Assembly: GCA_938009055.1 (NCBI GenBank)
Contig: CALLIO010000119.1
Location: forward strand, 1 to 13,526
Length of the DNA: 13,526 nucleotides
Direction of reading: 5' to 3'
DNA from: an uncultured Altererythrobacter sp.
Lineage (GTDB): Bacteria; Pseudomonadota; Alphaproteobacteria; Sphingomonadales; Sphingomonadaceae
In this document: positions 7,179-13,526 of the stretch, piece after piece
Numbering within the stretch: the first letter of the stretch is position 1
Layout: the number at the start of each line of letters is the position of its first letter
The notes under the pieces: model-generated
Told to the model about the DNA's origin: nothing
The model's input: only the letters and a program-made list of their open reading frames with translations
The model's database searches: none
Position numbers and translations under genes: made by a program

Positions 7179-7371
7179 GGGAACCTCTCGTTTCAGAATC
7201 AAACTTCGTTGAAATAAGATTGAACCGAATGCGCGGCAAAGGCAATCACCAACTTAGTTAGCTAGGTGAAAGATGTGCCTTGGTTGCAGGCGGAGTTGAA
7301 GACGCTATCGCTGCTGCAAATTTCGGGCTAATCCGGCTCGAACGAAGCGGCATGAGTTGGAATTGAGAAAA
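7179..7371. promoter_or_regulatory. Divergent intergenic region between the aldehyde dehydrogenase operon and mtnP
   Basis: This 193-bp spacer separates two divergently read transcription units and must hold the minus-strand operon promoter and, unless it is elsewhere, the mtnP promoter. It contains an imperfect palindrome at 7247-7268 (CACC…GGTG outer arms with partial inner pairing). Facing mtnP there is a weak sigma-70-like pair: TTGCAG at 7284-7289 and TATCGC at 7306-7311 with a 16-bp spacer. No riboswitch fold was recognised. Neither promoter is certain. Confidence 0.4.
7184..7189 (-). promoter_or_regulatory. Ribosome-binding site of the aldehyde dehydrogenase gene
   Basis: GAGAGG reads on the minus strand five bases before the ATG at 7178. 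It rules in this start over the in-frame TTG at 7202. Confidence 0.65.
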
Positions 7372-8238
7372 ATGGCATCTGGCTGGACATTGGGCGTAAT
7401 CGGCGGCTCGGGCATTTATGCGCTTGAAGGATTGGAGGACGCGCAATGGATAGCGATTTCCTCGCCTTGGGGTAAGCCCTCTGACGAGGTTTTGTGCGGG
7501 CGGATTGGCGATGTGCAATTGCGCTTTCTTCCCCGCCACGGACGCGGGCACTGTGTCTCGCCAAGCGAGCTGAATTCGCGTGCAAATATTGACGTGCTCA
7601 AACGCGCTGGCTGCACCGATATTTTGGCGATCAGCGCGGTTGGCTCCCTGCGCGAAGAGATAGCGCCCGGCCAATTCGCCATTGCCGAACAGTTCATCGA
7701 CCGCACCAAAGGGCGCGCATCGAGCTATTTCGGCAGCGGCTTTGTCGCCCATGTCTCGATGGCTGATCCGGTCTGTCCGCGGCTTTCGGATATGGCCGCC
7801 AAGGCAATCGCGGCGGCAGGCGGTAAATCGTCGACCGGCGCCACCTATCTAGCGATGGAAGGCCCGCAATTCTCTACCCGCGCGGAAAGCCATATGTACC
7901 GCCAATGGGGCGCAGATATCATCGGCATGACCGCCATGCCCGAGGCCAAGCTCGCGCGCGAAGCAGAGCTGCCCTATGCCTTGATCGGGATGGCGACCGA
8001 TTATGATTGCTGGCGCGAAGGGGATGAAGTTGATGTGGCGCAAGTCGTAGCGCAAATGCAGCAGAACGGCGAGCTTGCCCGCGCGATGCTGCGCGAATTT
8101 ATCGCCGCACTCCCAAATGCGCGCGAGGCTTCACCCATCGACTGCGCGCTCGATGATGCCGTGATTACCGCGCCCGACAAGCATGATCCGGCGCTGCTGG
8201 CGAAATTGGACGCTGTGGCAAAGCGCCTGCTCGCCTAG
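7372..8238 (+). CDS. mtnP: S-methyl-5'-thioadenosine phosphorylase
   Basis: This 288-residue member of the purine nucleoside phosphorylase family cleaves methylthioadenosine with phosphate to adenine and methylthioribose-1-phosphate, recycling the by-product of polyamine (and homoserine-lactone) synthesis. Diagnostic segments are the phosphate loop GGSGIY (11-16), RHGRGH (55-60), ISAVGSL (87-93), AMEGPQFSTRAE (161-172), GMTAMPEAKLA (185-195) and ATDYDCW (208-214). The two aspartates in DYD (Asp210, Asp212) match those that recognise the 6-amino group in MTA phosphorylase, which argues against a guanosine/inosine-type enzyme or a methylthioinosine phosphorylase. The ATG at 7372 is chosen; an in-frame TTG 15 bases upstream has no better ribosome-binding site. 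No other methionine-salvage genes are in the window. Confidence 0.93.
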   Translation: MASGWTLGVIGGSGIYALEGLEDAQWIAISSPWGKPSDEVLCGRIGDVQLRFLPRHGRGHCVSPSELNSRANIDVLKRAGCTDILAISAVGSLREEIAPGQFAIAEQFIDRTKGRASSYFGSGFVAHVSMADPVCPRLSDMAAKAIAAAGGKSSTGATYLAMEGPQFSTRAESHMYRQWGADIIGMTAMPEAKLAREAELPYALIGMATDYDCWREGDEVDVAQVVAQMQQNGELARAMLREFIAALPNAREASPIDCALDDAVITAPDKHDPALLAKLDAVAKRLLA

Positions 8239-8330
8239 TCTGCTCAATTCCCGGATCATTTTCAGGCTTGATTGCAAGTGAAACTAGGTTCAGATCGAGC
8301 TGAGTTCCACAGCTGATGGAGTCGCGATCC
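8239..8330 (+). promoter_or_regulatory. mtnP-putA spacer
   Basis: This 92-bp gap between two co-directional genes is long enough for a putA promoter. The ribosome-binding site GGAG at 8318-8321 lies nine bases before the ATG at 8331. No clear terminator hairpin for mtnP and no strong -35/-10 pair were seen. Confidence 0.35.
8318..8321 (+). promoter_or_regulatory. putA: Ribosome-binding site deciding the putA start
   Basis: GGAG is nine bases ahead of the ATG at 8331. The alternative in-frame ATG at 8316 overlaps this site and lacks a good site of its own, so the shorter protein is preferred. Confidence 0.6.
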
Positions 8331-11300
8331 ATGCCCCCCAATGCGATCACCGATACAGCGATAAACCGCTCTGCCCTGCGCGCTGATTACCGCGCGGAGG
8401 AGAATGCGTGTTCCGCACGGCGCATGGCGCAGGCCGCGCAAGCCAGCGCGATCCACCCTCAGGCATCAAAACTCGCCGCTAAGCTGATCGAGGGCGCGCG
8501 CACGCGCAAGGCCAGCGGGATCGACGCATTCTTGCAGCAATTTGGCCTCGACACAGAGGAAGGCATCGCGCTGATGTGCCTTGCCGAAGCGCTGCTGCGC
8601 GTGCCCGATGCGGCAACCGCTGACCTCTTAATCAAGGACAAGATCGGCGATATCGACTGGAGCGAACATTTGGGCGAAAGCTCCTCCACCTTCGTCAATG
8701 CCGCGACATTTTCGCTGATGCTTACAGGCGAAGTGCTCGACCCTCCCGATGCGCACCAGCGCGGCATGGGCGCAACGCTGAAGCGCACTGTTGGGCGTTT
8801 GGGCGAACCAGTCATTCGCACCGCCACCCTGCAAGCGATGCGTATCCTTGGCGGACAATTCGTGTTTGGTCGCGACATTGACGAAGCGCTGACCCGCGCC
8901 GCACCTGAACGCAAGCATGGCCTCACCCACAGTTTCGACATGCTGGGCGAGGCAGCGATGACTTATGATGACGCGGCGCGCTATGCGCGAAGCTATCATT
9001 CAGCGCTCGACCGGTTGGCGATTGAAGCGAAGGCCAATGACGGCGCAGACAGTATGGCGCGCTCGCCGGGGATTTCGGTCAAGCTTTCCGCGCTCCATCC
9101 CAAATATGACGCGCTGCACCGCGCGCAAGTCATTGCCGATCTGGTGCCTGTCGTGGCCGCAATGGCCGCAAAGGCGCGCGATGCGGACATTCACTTCACG
9201 ATTGATGCAGAAGAAGCCGAAAGGCTGGAGCTGAGCTTAGATATTATCGAGGCTTTGGTGGCTGACGATACGCTGTTCACGCGGCCTGATGGCAGCCAAT
9301 GGCACGGCTTTGGCATGGCGCTGCAAGCTTACCAAAAACGCGCGCTGCCGCTGTGCGATTGGGTGGCTGAGCTAGCGCGCAAATATGGCCGCCAGCTTTT
9401 CGTGCGGCTGGTCAAAGGGGCCTATTGGGATAGCGAGATTAAGGTCAGTCAGGTCGGCGGCTATAGCGACTATCCGATCTTCACCCGCAAACGCGGCACT
9501 GATGTTTCCTACCTCGCTTGCGCCGCTCGACTGTTCGAATATTCGGGCGTCATCCGCCCTGCCTTCGCAACGCATAACGCTTATACAGTTGCGGCGGTGA
9601 AGGAGCTTTCGGGCGGCAAACCTTTCGAATACCAGCGGCTGCATGGCATGGGCGAGGAAGTCTATGACGCGCTCGCCGCGATCGAAGGCGATGAACGCAC
9701 GCCGGTCAGGATTTACGCGCCGGTTGGGGGGCACAAGGAACTGCTCGCTTACCTCGTGCGGCGTCTGCTCGAAAACGGGGCGAACACCAGCTTTGTGAAC
9801 CGGATGGCGGATGCCGCTATCCCCGTTTCAGAAATGACCGGCGATCCGGTCACAGAGCTTGCGGCGATGGAGCCCAAGCGCAATCCGACTATCCCCTTGC
9901 CTTGCGATATTTTCAGCCCCCGACAAAACAGCGCCGGGACCGACATTACCGACCCCGCAATCCGCCAAGCATGGGCCATGCGGCAAAGCGAAATGGCGAC
10001 TGTGCAATGGCAAGCGGCACCTGCAAGCAGCGATGGTGCGGCAAGCGGCAAGGGCTATGCGATCACCTCCCCGCAAAACCGCGAAGATATTGTCGGCCAA
10101 TGCCTGCCCATGACCAAGGGCGAGATTGATGCTGCGGTCGGCCGCGCTGCTGCCTATCAACCGCAATGGGATGCGATTGGCGGCGAAGAGCGCGCGCAAA
10201 GGTTGGAAAAAGCCGCCCATTTGTTCGAAGCCTATTCCGCTGAATTCTTCTCTCTATGCCAGCGCGAGGCAGGCAAGACCTTGCCCGATGCGATCTCCGA
10301 ATTGCGCGAAGCGGTCGACTTTCTGCGCTATTATGCGGCTGAAGCGCGCAGGCTCTTCTCTTCGCCGCAAATGCTTGCTGGCCCCACGGGTGAGGAGAAC
10401 ATTTTGCGGCTGCATGGGCGAGGCGTCTTCGCTACCATTTCCCCATGGAATTTCCCGCTCGCGATCTTCATTGGCCCTGCTGCTGCTGCACTCGCCGCTG
10501 GCAACACAGTGCTCGCCAAACCGGCGGAGCAAACCCCGCTGATCGCCGCGTTGGCCGTGAAATTGTGCCATGATGCGGGCATTCCTGAAGAGGCTTTACA
10601 GCTTGTGCCGGGCGATGGCGCTGTGGGCGCTGCGCTGACTGCGCATCCTGACATTTGCGGGGTCGCCTTCACCGGCTCGACTTCGACAGCACAAACAATC
10701 AACCGCACACTTGCTGCGCGCGATGGAGCGATTGCCACGCTGATCGCGGAGACAGGCGGGCTCAATGCGATGATCGTCGACTCGTCTGCTTTGCCCGAAC
10801 AAGTTGTGCGTGATTGTGTCGCAAGCGCCTTTCAAAGCGCGGGCCAACGCTGTTCGGCATTGCGGGTACTTTATCTGCAAGAGGATATTGCCGATGGCGT
10901 GCTGACCATGATCGAGGGCGCGATGGCCGCGTTGGGGATTGGTGATCCGGCAGATTTGGCAAGTGATGTTGGGCCGGTCATTGACGCCGATGCGCAAGCC
11001 TCGCTTGAAGGCCATATTGCTGCAATGCGAGCTGAGCGCCGCATAGTGATCCAGGCTGATTTGCCACCCGAATGCGCGAAGGGGACTTTCGTGCCGCCGA
11101 CAATAATCGAGATCGATTCCATCGCCGATCTAGAGAGTGAACAGTTCGGACCCATACTCCACGTCGCCCGCTTCAAAGCCCAAGATTTGGACCAAGTTTT
11201 GGATGATATCAATGCGACCGGATACGGCCTAACCCTTGGTCTGCACAGTCGGATCGCGGCGACCCGCGCATTGGTTGAAGCACGCGCCAAGGTTGGCAAT

Positions 11301-11483
11301 CTTTATGTCAATCGCAACCAGATCGGCGCGGTGGTGGAAAGCCAGCCCTTTGGCGGGGAAGGCTTGTCGGGCACTGGCCCCAAAGCAGGCGGGCCGCATT
11401 ACGTCACCCGATTTGCGACCGAGCGGGTCAGCTGCACGGATACAACAGCAGCCGGCGGCAATGCGAGTTTGCTCGCCGGTTAA
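8331..11483 (+). CDS. putA: Bifunctional proline dehydrogenase / L-glutamate gamma-semialdehyde dehydrogenase PutA
   Basis: This 1050-residue enzyme oxidises proline to P5C with FAD (electrons to quinone), then oxidises glutamate semialdehyde to glutamate with NAD+, with substrate channelling between sites. The proline dehydrogenase barrel shows RLVKGAYWDSEI (from Arg359), YQRLHGMGEE (from Tyr434) and APVGGHKELLAYLVRRLLEN. The aldehyde dehydrogenase half shows SPWNFP (Asn707), FTGSTSTAQ, ETGGLNAMIV (Glu807), GQRCSALRV (catalytic Cys841) and EQFGPILHV. The length and N-terminus show that the ribbon-helix-helix DNA-binding domain of enterobacterial PutA is absent, as in the shorter alphaproteobacterial forms. 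No adjacent putR or putP is seen. It lies 92 bp after mtnP on the same strand; the link is probably only positional. The frame could start 15 bases earlier at 8316. Confidence 0.97.
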   Translation: MPPNAITDTAINRSALRADYRAEENACSARRMAQAAQASAIHPQASKLAAKLIEGARTRKASGIDAFLQQFGLDTEEGIALMCLAEALLRVPDAATADLLIKDKIGDIDWSEHLGESSSTFVNAATFSLMLTGEVLDPPDAHQRGMGATLKRTVGRLGEPVIRTATLQAMRILGGQFVFGRDIDEALTRAAPERKHGLTHSFDMLGEAAMTYDDAARYARSYHSALDRLAIEAKANDGADSMARSPGISVKLSALHPKYDALHRAQVIADLVPVVAAMAAKARDADIHFTIDAEEAERLELSLDIIEALVADDTLFTRPDGSQWHGFGMALQAYQKRALPLCDWVAELARKYGRQLFVRLVKGAYWDSEIKVSQVGGYSDYPIFTRKRGTDVSYLACAARLFEYSGVIRPAFATHNAYTVAAVKELSGGKPFEYQRLHGMGEEVYDALAAIEGDERTPVRIYAPVGGHKELLAYLVRRLLENGANTSFVNRMADAAIPVSEMTGDPVTELAAMEPKRNPTIPLPCDIFSPRQNSAGTDITDPAIRQAWAMRQSEMATVQWQAAPASSDGAASGKGYAITSPQNREDIVGQCLPMTKGEIDAAVGRAAAYQPQWDAIGGEERAQRLEKAAHLFEAYSAEFFSLCQREAGKTLPDAISELREAVDFLRYYAAEARRLFSSPQMLAGPTGEENILRLHGRGVFATISPWNFPLAIFIGPAAAALAAGNTVLAKPAEQTPLIAALAVKLCHDAGIPEEALQLVPGDGAVGAALTAHPDICGVAFTGSTSTAQTINRTLAARDGAIATLIAETGGLNAMIVDSSALPEQVVRDCVASAFQSAGQRCSALRVLYLQEDIADGVLTMIEGAMAALGIGDPADLASDVGPVIDADAQASLEGHIAAMRAERRIVIQADLPPECAKGTFVPPTIIEIDSIADLESEQFGPILHVARFKAQDLDQVLDDINATGYGLTLGLHSRIAATRALVEARAKVGNLYVNRNQIGAVVESQPFGGEGLSGTGPKAGGPHYVTRFATERVSCTDTTAAGGNASLLAG

Positions 11484-11534
11484 ACGAAGTTTGCTTGCAG
11501 ACAGCGGCCCCTCGCCGTTAAAAGCTCTCCGGCC

Positions 11535-12065
11535 ATGATCCGCCTCATCACCCTTCTTGCTGCGCTGCTATCGCTAAGCTGGACAACGCCGGCCCTTGCC
11601 GATGTGCAATTGAGCTTTCACAGCTTCAACGGATCGCTCTTCGTCGGGCGCTATCCGCACACTTTCATATCGCTAACCGGCGAGCTGGAGAGCAACGGCA
11701 CCAAGATCAACGAGAATTATGGCTTCACCGCGAAGAAGGTTTCGACCGCGATCCTCAACGGCCCAGTGACGCATGATATCTCGATCGAAAAGCCCAAATA
11801 TCTGAAGAAGACCAACATTCATTTCACCGTCACGATCAGCGATGCGCAATATCACCGGATCGTGGCGGAGATGAAGAAATGGCGCGATGCTCCGGGCAAA
11901 TATTACAGCCTCGACAGCCGCAATTGCATCCATTTTGTCGGCGCGGTTGCGCAGATCGTGGGGATTAAGGTCGAATATCCCAAGAAGATGCTGCGCCGCC
12001 CCAAGAAATGGCTCAACCATATTGCCGCGATGAACCCGCAATTGGGTGCGTCCAAGATCAAATAG
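11535..12065 (+). CDS. Secreted hypothetical protein, probable permuted papain-like (NlpC/P60/LRAT-type) fold
   Basis: This 176-residue protein has a clear signal peptide (hydrophobic residues 3-16, probable cut after ALA near residue 22), so it is exported. I do not recognise a named family. Two conserved-looking segments suggest a circularly permuted NlpC/P60-type cysteine hydrolase: YPHTFISLTGEL with His42 early in the chain, and SLDSRNCIHFVGAVAQIVG with Cys131 (and His133) late. The second segment closely resembles the NCEHFV active-site motif of LRAT-type proteins. The C-terminal tail is strongly basic (KK, RRPKK). It sits 51 bp after putA and 58 bp before dcd, with no obvious ribosome-binding site. 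Possible roles are peptide, amide or thioester hydrolysis in the periplasm. The fold assignment is an inference; the gene itself is well supported by its signal peptide and codon use. Confidence 0.8.
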   Translation: MIRLITLLAALLSLSWTTPALADVQLSFHSFNGSLFVGRYPHTFISLTGELESNGTKINENYGFTAKKVSTAILNGPVTHDISIEKPKYLKKTNIHFTVTISDAQYHRIVAEMKKWRDAPGKYYSLDSRNCIHFVGAVAQIVGIKVEYPKKMLRRPKKWLNHIAAMNPQLGASKIK

Positions 12066-12123
12066 GCACAATTAGTTTTCCCGCTCGCTTGCCCCCCGCG
12101 CGCGGTTCTGGAATCGTCCTTGT

Positions 12124-12678
12124 ATGGCGATTCTCTCAGACAAATGGATCCGCGAACAAGCGCAAAGCACCGGCATGATCGAGCCGTTTGTGGAGGCGCA
12201 AAGACGCGATGGCTGCATCTCTTACGGGCTCAGCTCTTACGGCTATGACGCGCGGGTCGCACCCGAGTTCAAAATCTTCACCAATGTCGACAGCAGCGTG
12301 GTTGACCCCAAAGAATTTGACCCGCGCAATTTCGTCGACCGCGACACCGATTGCTGCATCATTCCGCCCAATTCCTTCGCCCTTGCGCGCACAGTGGAAT
12401 ATTTCCGCATCCCAAAAGATGTGCTGGTGATCTGCCTCGGCAAATCGACCTATGCGCGCTGCGGGATCATCGTGAATGTCACTCCGCTTGAGCCGGGCTG
12501 GGAAGGCCATGTGACGCTGGAATTTTCCAACACCACGCCGCTGCCTGCAAAAATCTACGCCAATGAAGGCGCGTGCCAATTCCTGTTCCTCAAAGGGAAC
12601 GAGCCATGCGAGACGAGCTATGCCGACCGCGCGGGCAAATATATGGGCCAGCGCGGCGTGACGTTGCCGAAGTTATAG
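12124..12678 (+). CDS. dcd: dCTP deaminase
   Basis: This 184-residue enzyme deaminates dCTP to dUTP, supplying dUMP for thymidylate synthesis. It belongs to the trimeric dUTPase/Dcd fold. Family segments seen are ISYGLSSYGYDARV (32-45), IPPNSFALART (80-90), LGKSTYARCGI (105-115, phosphate-binding Ser/Arg), TPLEPGWEGHVTLEFSN (120-136, with Glu133 at the catalytic position) and the C-terminal YADRAGKYMGQRGVTLPKL region that closes over the nucleotide. Length and motifs are normal for the GKST-type branch found in many Proteobacteria. No strong Shine-Dalgarno is visible before the ATG. The downstream spacer carries hairpins that may terminate the transcript. Confidence 0.96.
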   Translation: MAILSDKWIREQAQSTGMIEPFVEAQRRDGCISYGLSSYGYDARVAPEFKIFTNVDSSVVDPKEFDPRNFVDRDTDCCIIPPNSFALARTVEYFRIPKDVLVICLGKSTYARCGIIVNVTPLEPGWEGHVTLEFSNTTPLPAKIYANEGACQFLFLKGNEPCETSYADRAGKYMGQRGVTLPKL

Positions 12679-12701
12679 GGCCTAAGCTTTAGCTTGGGTG
12701 C

Positions 12702-12724
12702 GGGCCTGCGCGTCCGCGCGGCCC
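12702..12724 (+). terminator. GC-rich hairpin downstream of dcd, possible terminator
   Basis: GGGCC-T-GCGCG faces CGCGCGGCCC across a two- to four-base loop, so about ten base pairs form with one bulged T. The hairpin begins 24 bases after the dcd stop. It is followed by TCTTGG rather than a clean T run, so intrinsic termination is plausible but not certain. Confidence 0.4.
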
Positions 12725-12748
12725 TCTTGGCCATGCCGCCCACGCCCT

Positions 12749-12801
12749 CCGCCCTTCCACCCGGAAAGTAACCCGGCGTGATAATCCGGGTGGAAGGGCG
12801 G
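12749..12801. repeat. Perfect 17-bp inverted repeat with 19-nt loop (large intergenic palindrome)
   Basis: The arm CCGCCCTTCCACCCGGA at 12749-12765 is the exact reverse complement of 12785-12801. The loop of 19 bases contains ACCCGG (12771-12776), which can instead pair with CCGGGT at 12786-12791, so two mutually exclusive stems are possible. Outside the arms, pairing resumes for three bases after one mismatch. It lies between dcd and the thioesterase gene and could act as a bidirectional terminator, an mRNA-stabilising hairpin or a copy of a REP-like element. Only one copy is in this window. Confidence 0.75.
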
Positions 12802-12821
12802 TGGGTGCGGGCTGGCACGGC

Positions 12822-12837
12822 GCGAGCGTTAGCGAGC
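12822..12837 (+). repeat. Short direct repeat GCGAGC-GTTA-GCGAGC
   Basis: Two GCGAGC units flank GTTA just upstream of an A-rich leader (seven A in a row from 12840) and the thioesterase ribosome-binding site. It may be an operator half-site pair or chance in GC-rich DNA. No function is claimed. Confidence 0.3.
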
Positions 12838-12845
12838 TCAAAAAA

Positions 12846-12852
12846 AGAAGGA
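12846..12852 (+). promoter_or_regulatory. Ribosome-binding site of the thioesterase gene
   Basis: AGAAGGA lies eight bases ahead of the ATG at 12861. It is one of the better Shine-Dalgarno sites in the window and supports this start. Confidence 0.7.
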
Positions 12853-12860
12853 ACAAGCCA

Positions 12861-13526
12861 ATGACCATCGCCAACCACCCCTTCTGGCGCGTTGTTCCCG
12901 CCGATAGCTATGGGCCTTCTGACGGCAAATACATCCTCCCCGTCACCCGCCCGGCCACCGTGGGTCCAGAGGGCGCAGCGCATGTAATGGGCGGCGTAGC
13001 GATGGGCGCGATGATCGACGCGCTGGAGCTGGCCAGCGAGATGCCGCTTTTGTGGATCAATATGCAATTCCTCTCGCCCACCCAGCATGCAGAAGAGCTG
13101 ACGGTCGAAGTCGAGCAATGCGGCGGCGGTCGCTCGATCGGTCAATGGATGGGCAGCATGGCGATGAATGGCCGCCCTACCCACCGGATCAGTGCAGCTC
13201 TCGGCGCGCGCGAGCCCAGCGAGCAACACATCTTCGCGAAAATGCCACAAGTTCCCCCGCCTGAGGATTGCGAAGAGAAACCGTTTGACCACAATGGCTT
13301 TGATGACAATCTGATCGGACAAGTCGAACGCCGCGTCGCCATTGCTGATGAGGAGAACGGAATGGAGGCATGCTGGACGCGCTCCAAAGCGGGCTTTCCC
13401 GTCGATGCCGCATGGCTGGGGCTGGTTTCCGATTTCTTCTTGGGCGCACACACGAGCACGCATGGCGGATCAAGCTTGGACGCGACCTTGCGCTTTATCC
13501 AGTCAGCGCCCGCCGGTTGGGTGCTC
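12861..13526 (+). CDS. Acyl-CoA thioesterase family protein, double hot-dog (partial, 3' end beyond window)
   Basis: A 222-codon open frame runs from the ATG at 12861 off the right edge. It looks like a TesB/4HBT-type acyl-CoA thioesterase, which hydrolyses acyl-CoA to free acid and CoA in the cytoplasm. The first hot-dog domain has HVMGGVAMGAMIDALEL (41-57, the position of the conserved GG/helix of TesB-like enzymes) and then FLSPTQHAEELTVEVE. After a Pro-rich linker (about 128-140), the second domain has TRSKAGFPVDAAWLGLVSDF and HGGSSLDATLRFI (201-213), matching the SLDH…F segment that carries a TesB catalytic aspartate. Here the His after SLD is replaced by Ala. The catalytic residues further on are outside the window. 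Substrate chain length cannot be told. Confidence 0.85.
   Translation, partial: MTIANHPFWRVVPADSYGPSDGKYILPVTRPATVGPEGAAHVMGGVAMGAMIDALELASEMPLLWINMQFLSPTQHAEELTVEVEQCGGGRSIGQWMGSMAMNGRPTHRISAALGAREPSEQHIFAKMPQVPPPEDCEEKPFDHNGFDDNLIGQVERRVAIADEENGMEACWTRSKAGFPVDAAWLGLVSDFFLGAHTSTHGGSSLDATLRFIQSAPAGWVL

Noticed and set aside
6246..7217. 323-codon open frame on the plus strand opposite the aldehyde dehydrogenase gene
   Set aside because: The minus strand encodes a complete ALDH with all catalytic residues. The plus frame is rich in Arg/His/Cys and matches nothing known, as expected of an antisense frame in GC-rich DNA.
12618..13463. 281-codon open frame on the minus strand across the end of dcd, the spacer and the thioesterase gene
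   Set aside because: It covers two plus-strand genes with clear motifs and runs through the 17-bp palindrome. Its composition is that of a shadow frame.

Overview
The window looks like a stretch of an alphaproteobacterial chromosome, most likely from the Sphingomonadales (Erythrobacter-like). This rests on fairly high GC, codon use, and gene families that I recall from that group: a DUF305 protein with an LVIVD-type C-terminus, a PutA without a DNA-binding domain, and a kinase-like protein with a DUF6285-like tail beside an acyl-CoA dehydrogenase. I ran no search, so the lineage is an inference. There is no rRNA, tRNA, CRISPR array, phage or insertion sequence, and the window reads as ordinary, densely packed chromosome.

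Left part (1-7178, all minus strand). Reading in the direction of transcription, a tight run of five genes starts at 7178: an aldehyde dehydrogenase, a Tat-type secreted M48 zinc protease, a metallo-beta-lactamase-fold hydrolase, an APH-fold kinase-like protein with an extra C-terminal domain, and an acyl-CoA dehydrogenase ending at 1377. The gaps are 30 bp, 25 bp, a 4-bp overlap and 0 bp, so this is almost certainly one operon. The kinase-like/acyl-CoA dehydrogenase pair is the two-gene counterpart of the fused mammalian ACAD10/ACAD11 proteins and resembles the lva (levulinate) genes of Pseudomonas. With a possible lactonase and an aldehyde dehydrogenase in the same operon, the set could be a route for lactones or hydroxy-acids into beta-oxidation. 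Beyond a 116-bp gap lies a separate exported protein with a DUF305 domain, a Met/His-rich metal-binding linker and the start of an LVIVD domain. It runs off the left edge.

Middle (7179-11483). A 193-bp divergent spacer separates the operon from plus-strand genes for methylthioadenosine phosphorylase (mtnP, purine/methionine salvage) and the bifunctional proline-degradation enzyme PutA (proline to glutamate). PutA lacks the N-terminal ribbon-helix-helix regulator domain, and no regulator gene is adjacent.

Right part (11484-13526, plus strand). This holds a small secreted protein with a probable permuted papain-like (NlpC/P60/LRAT-type) His/Cys active site, then dCTP deaminase (dcd). A 182-bp spacer follows, carrying a GC-rich hairpin and a perfect 17-bp inverted repeat. 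The last gene is a TesB-like acyl-CoA thioesterase cut by the right edge. The most interesting items are the five-gene operon, the DUF305/Met-His/LVIVD protein, the secreted His/Cys protein and the large palindrome.
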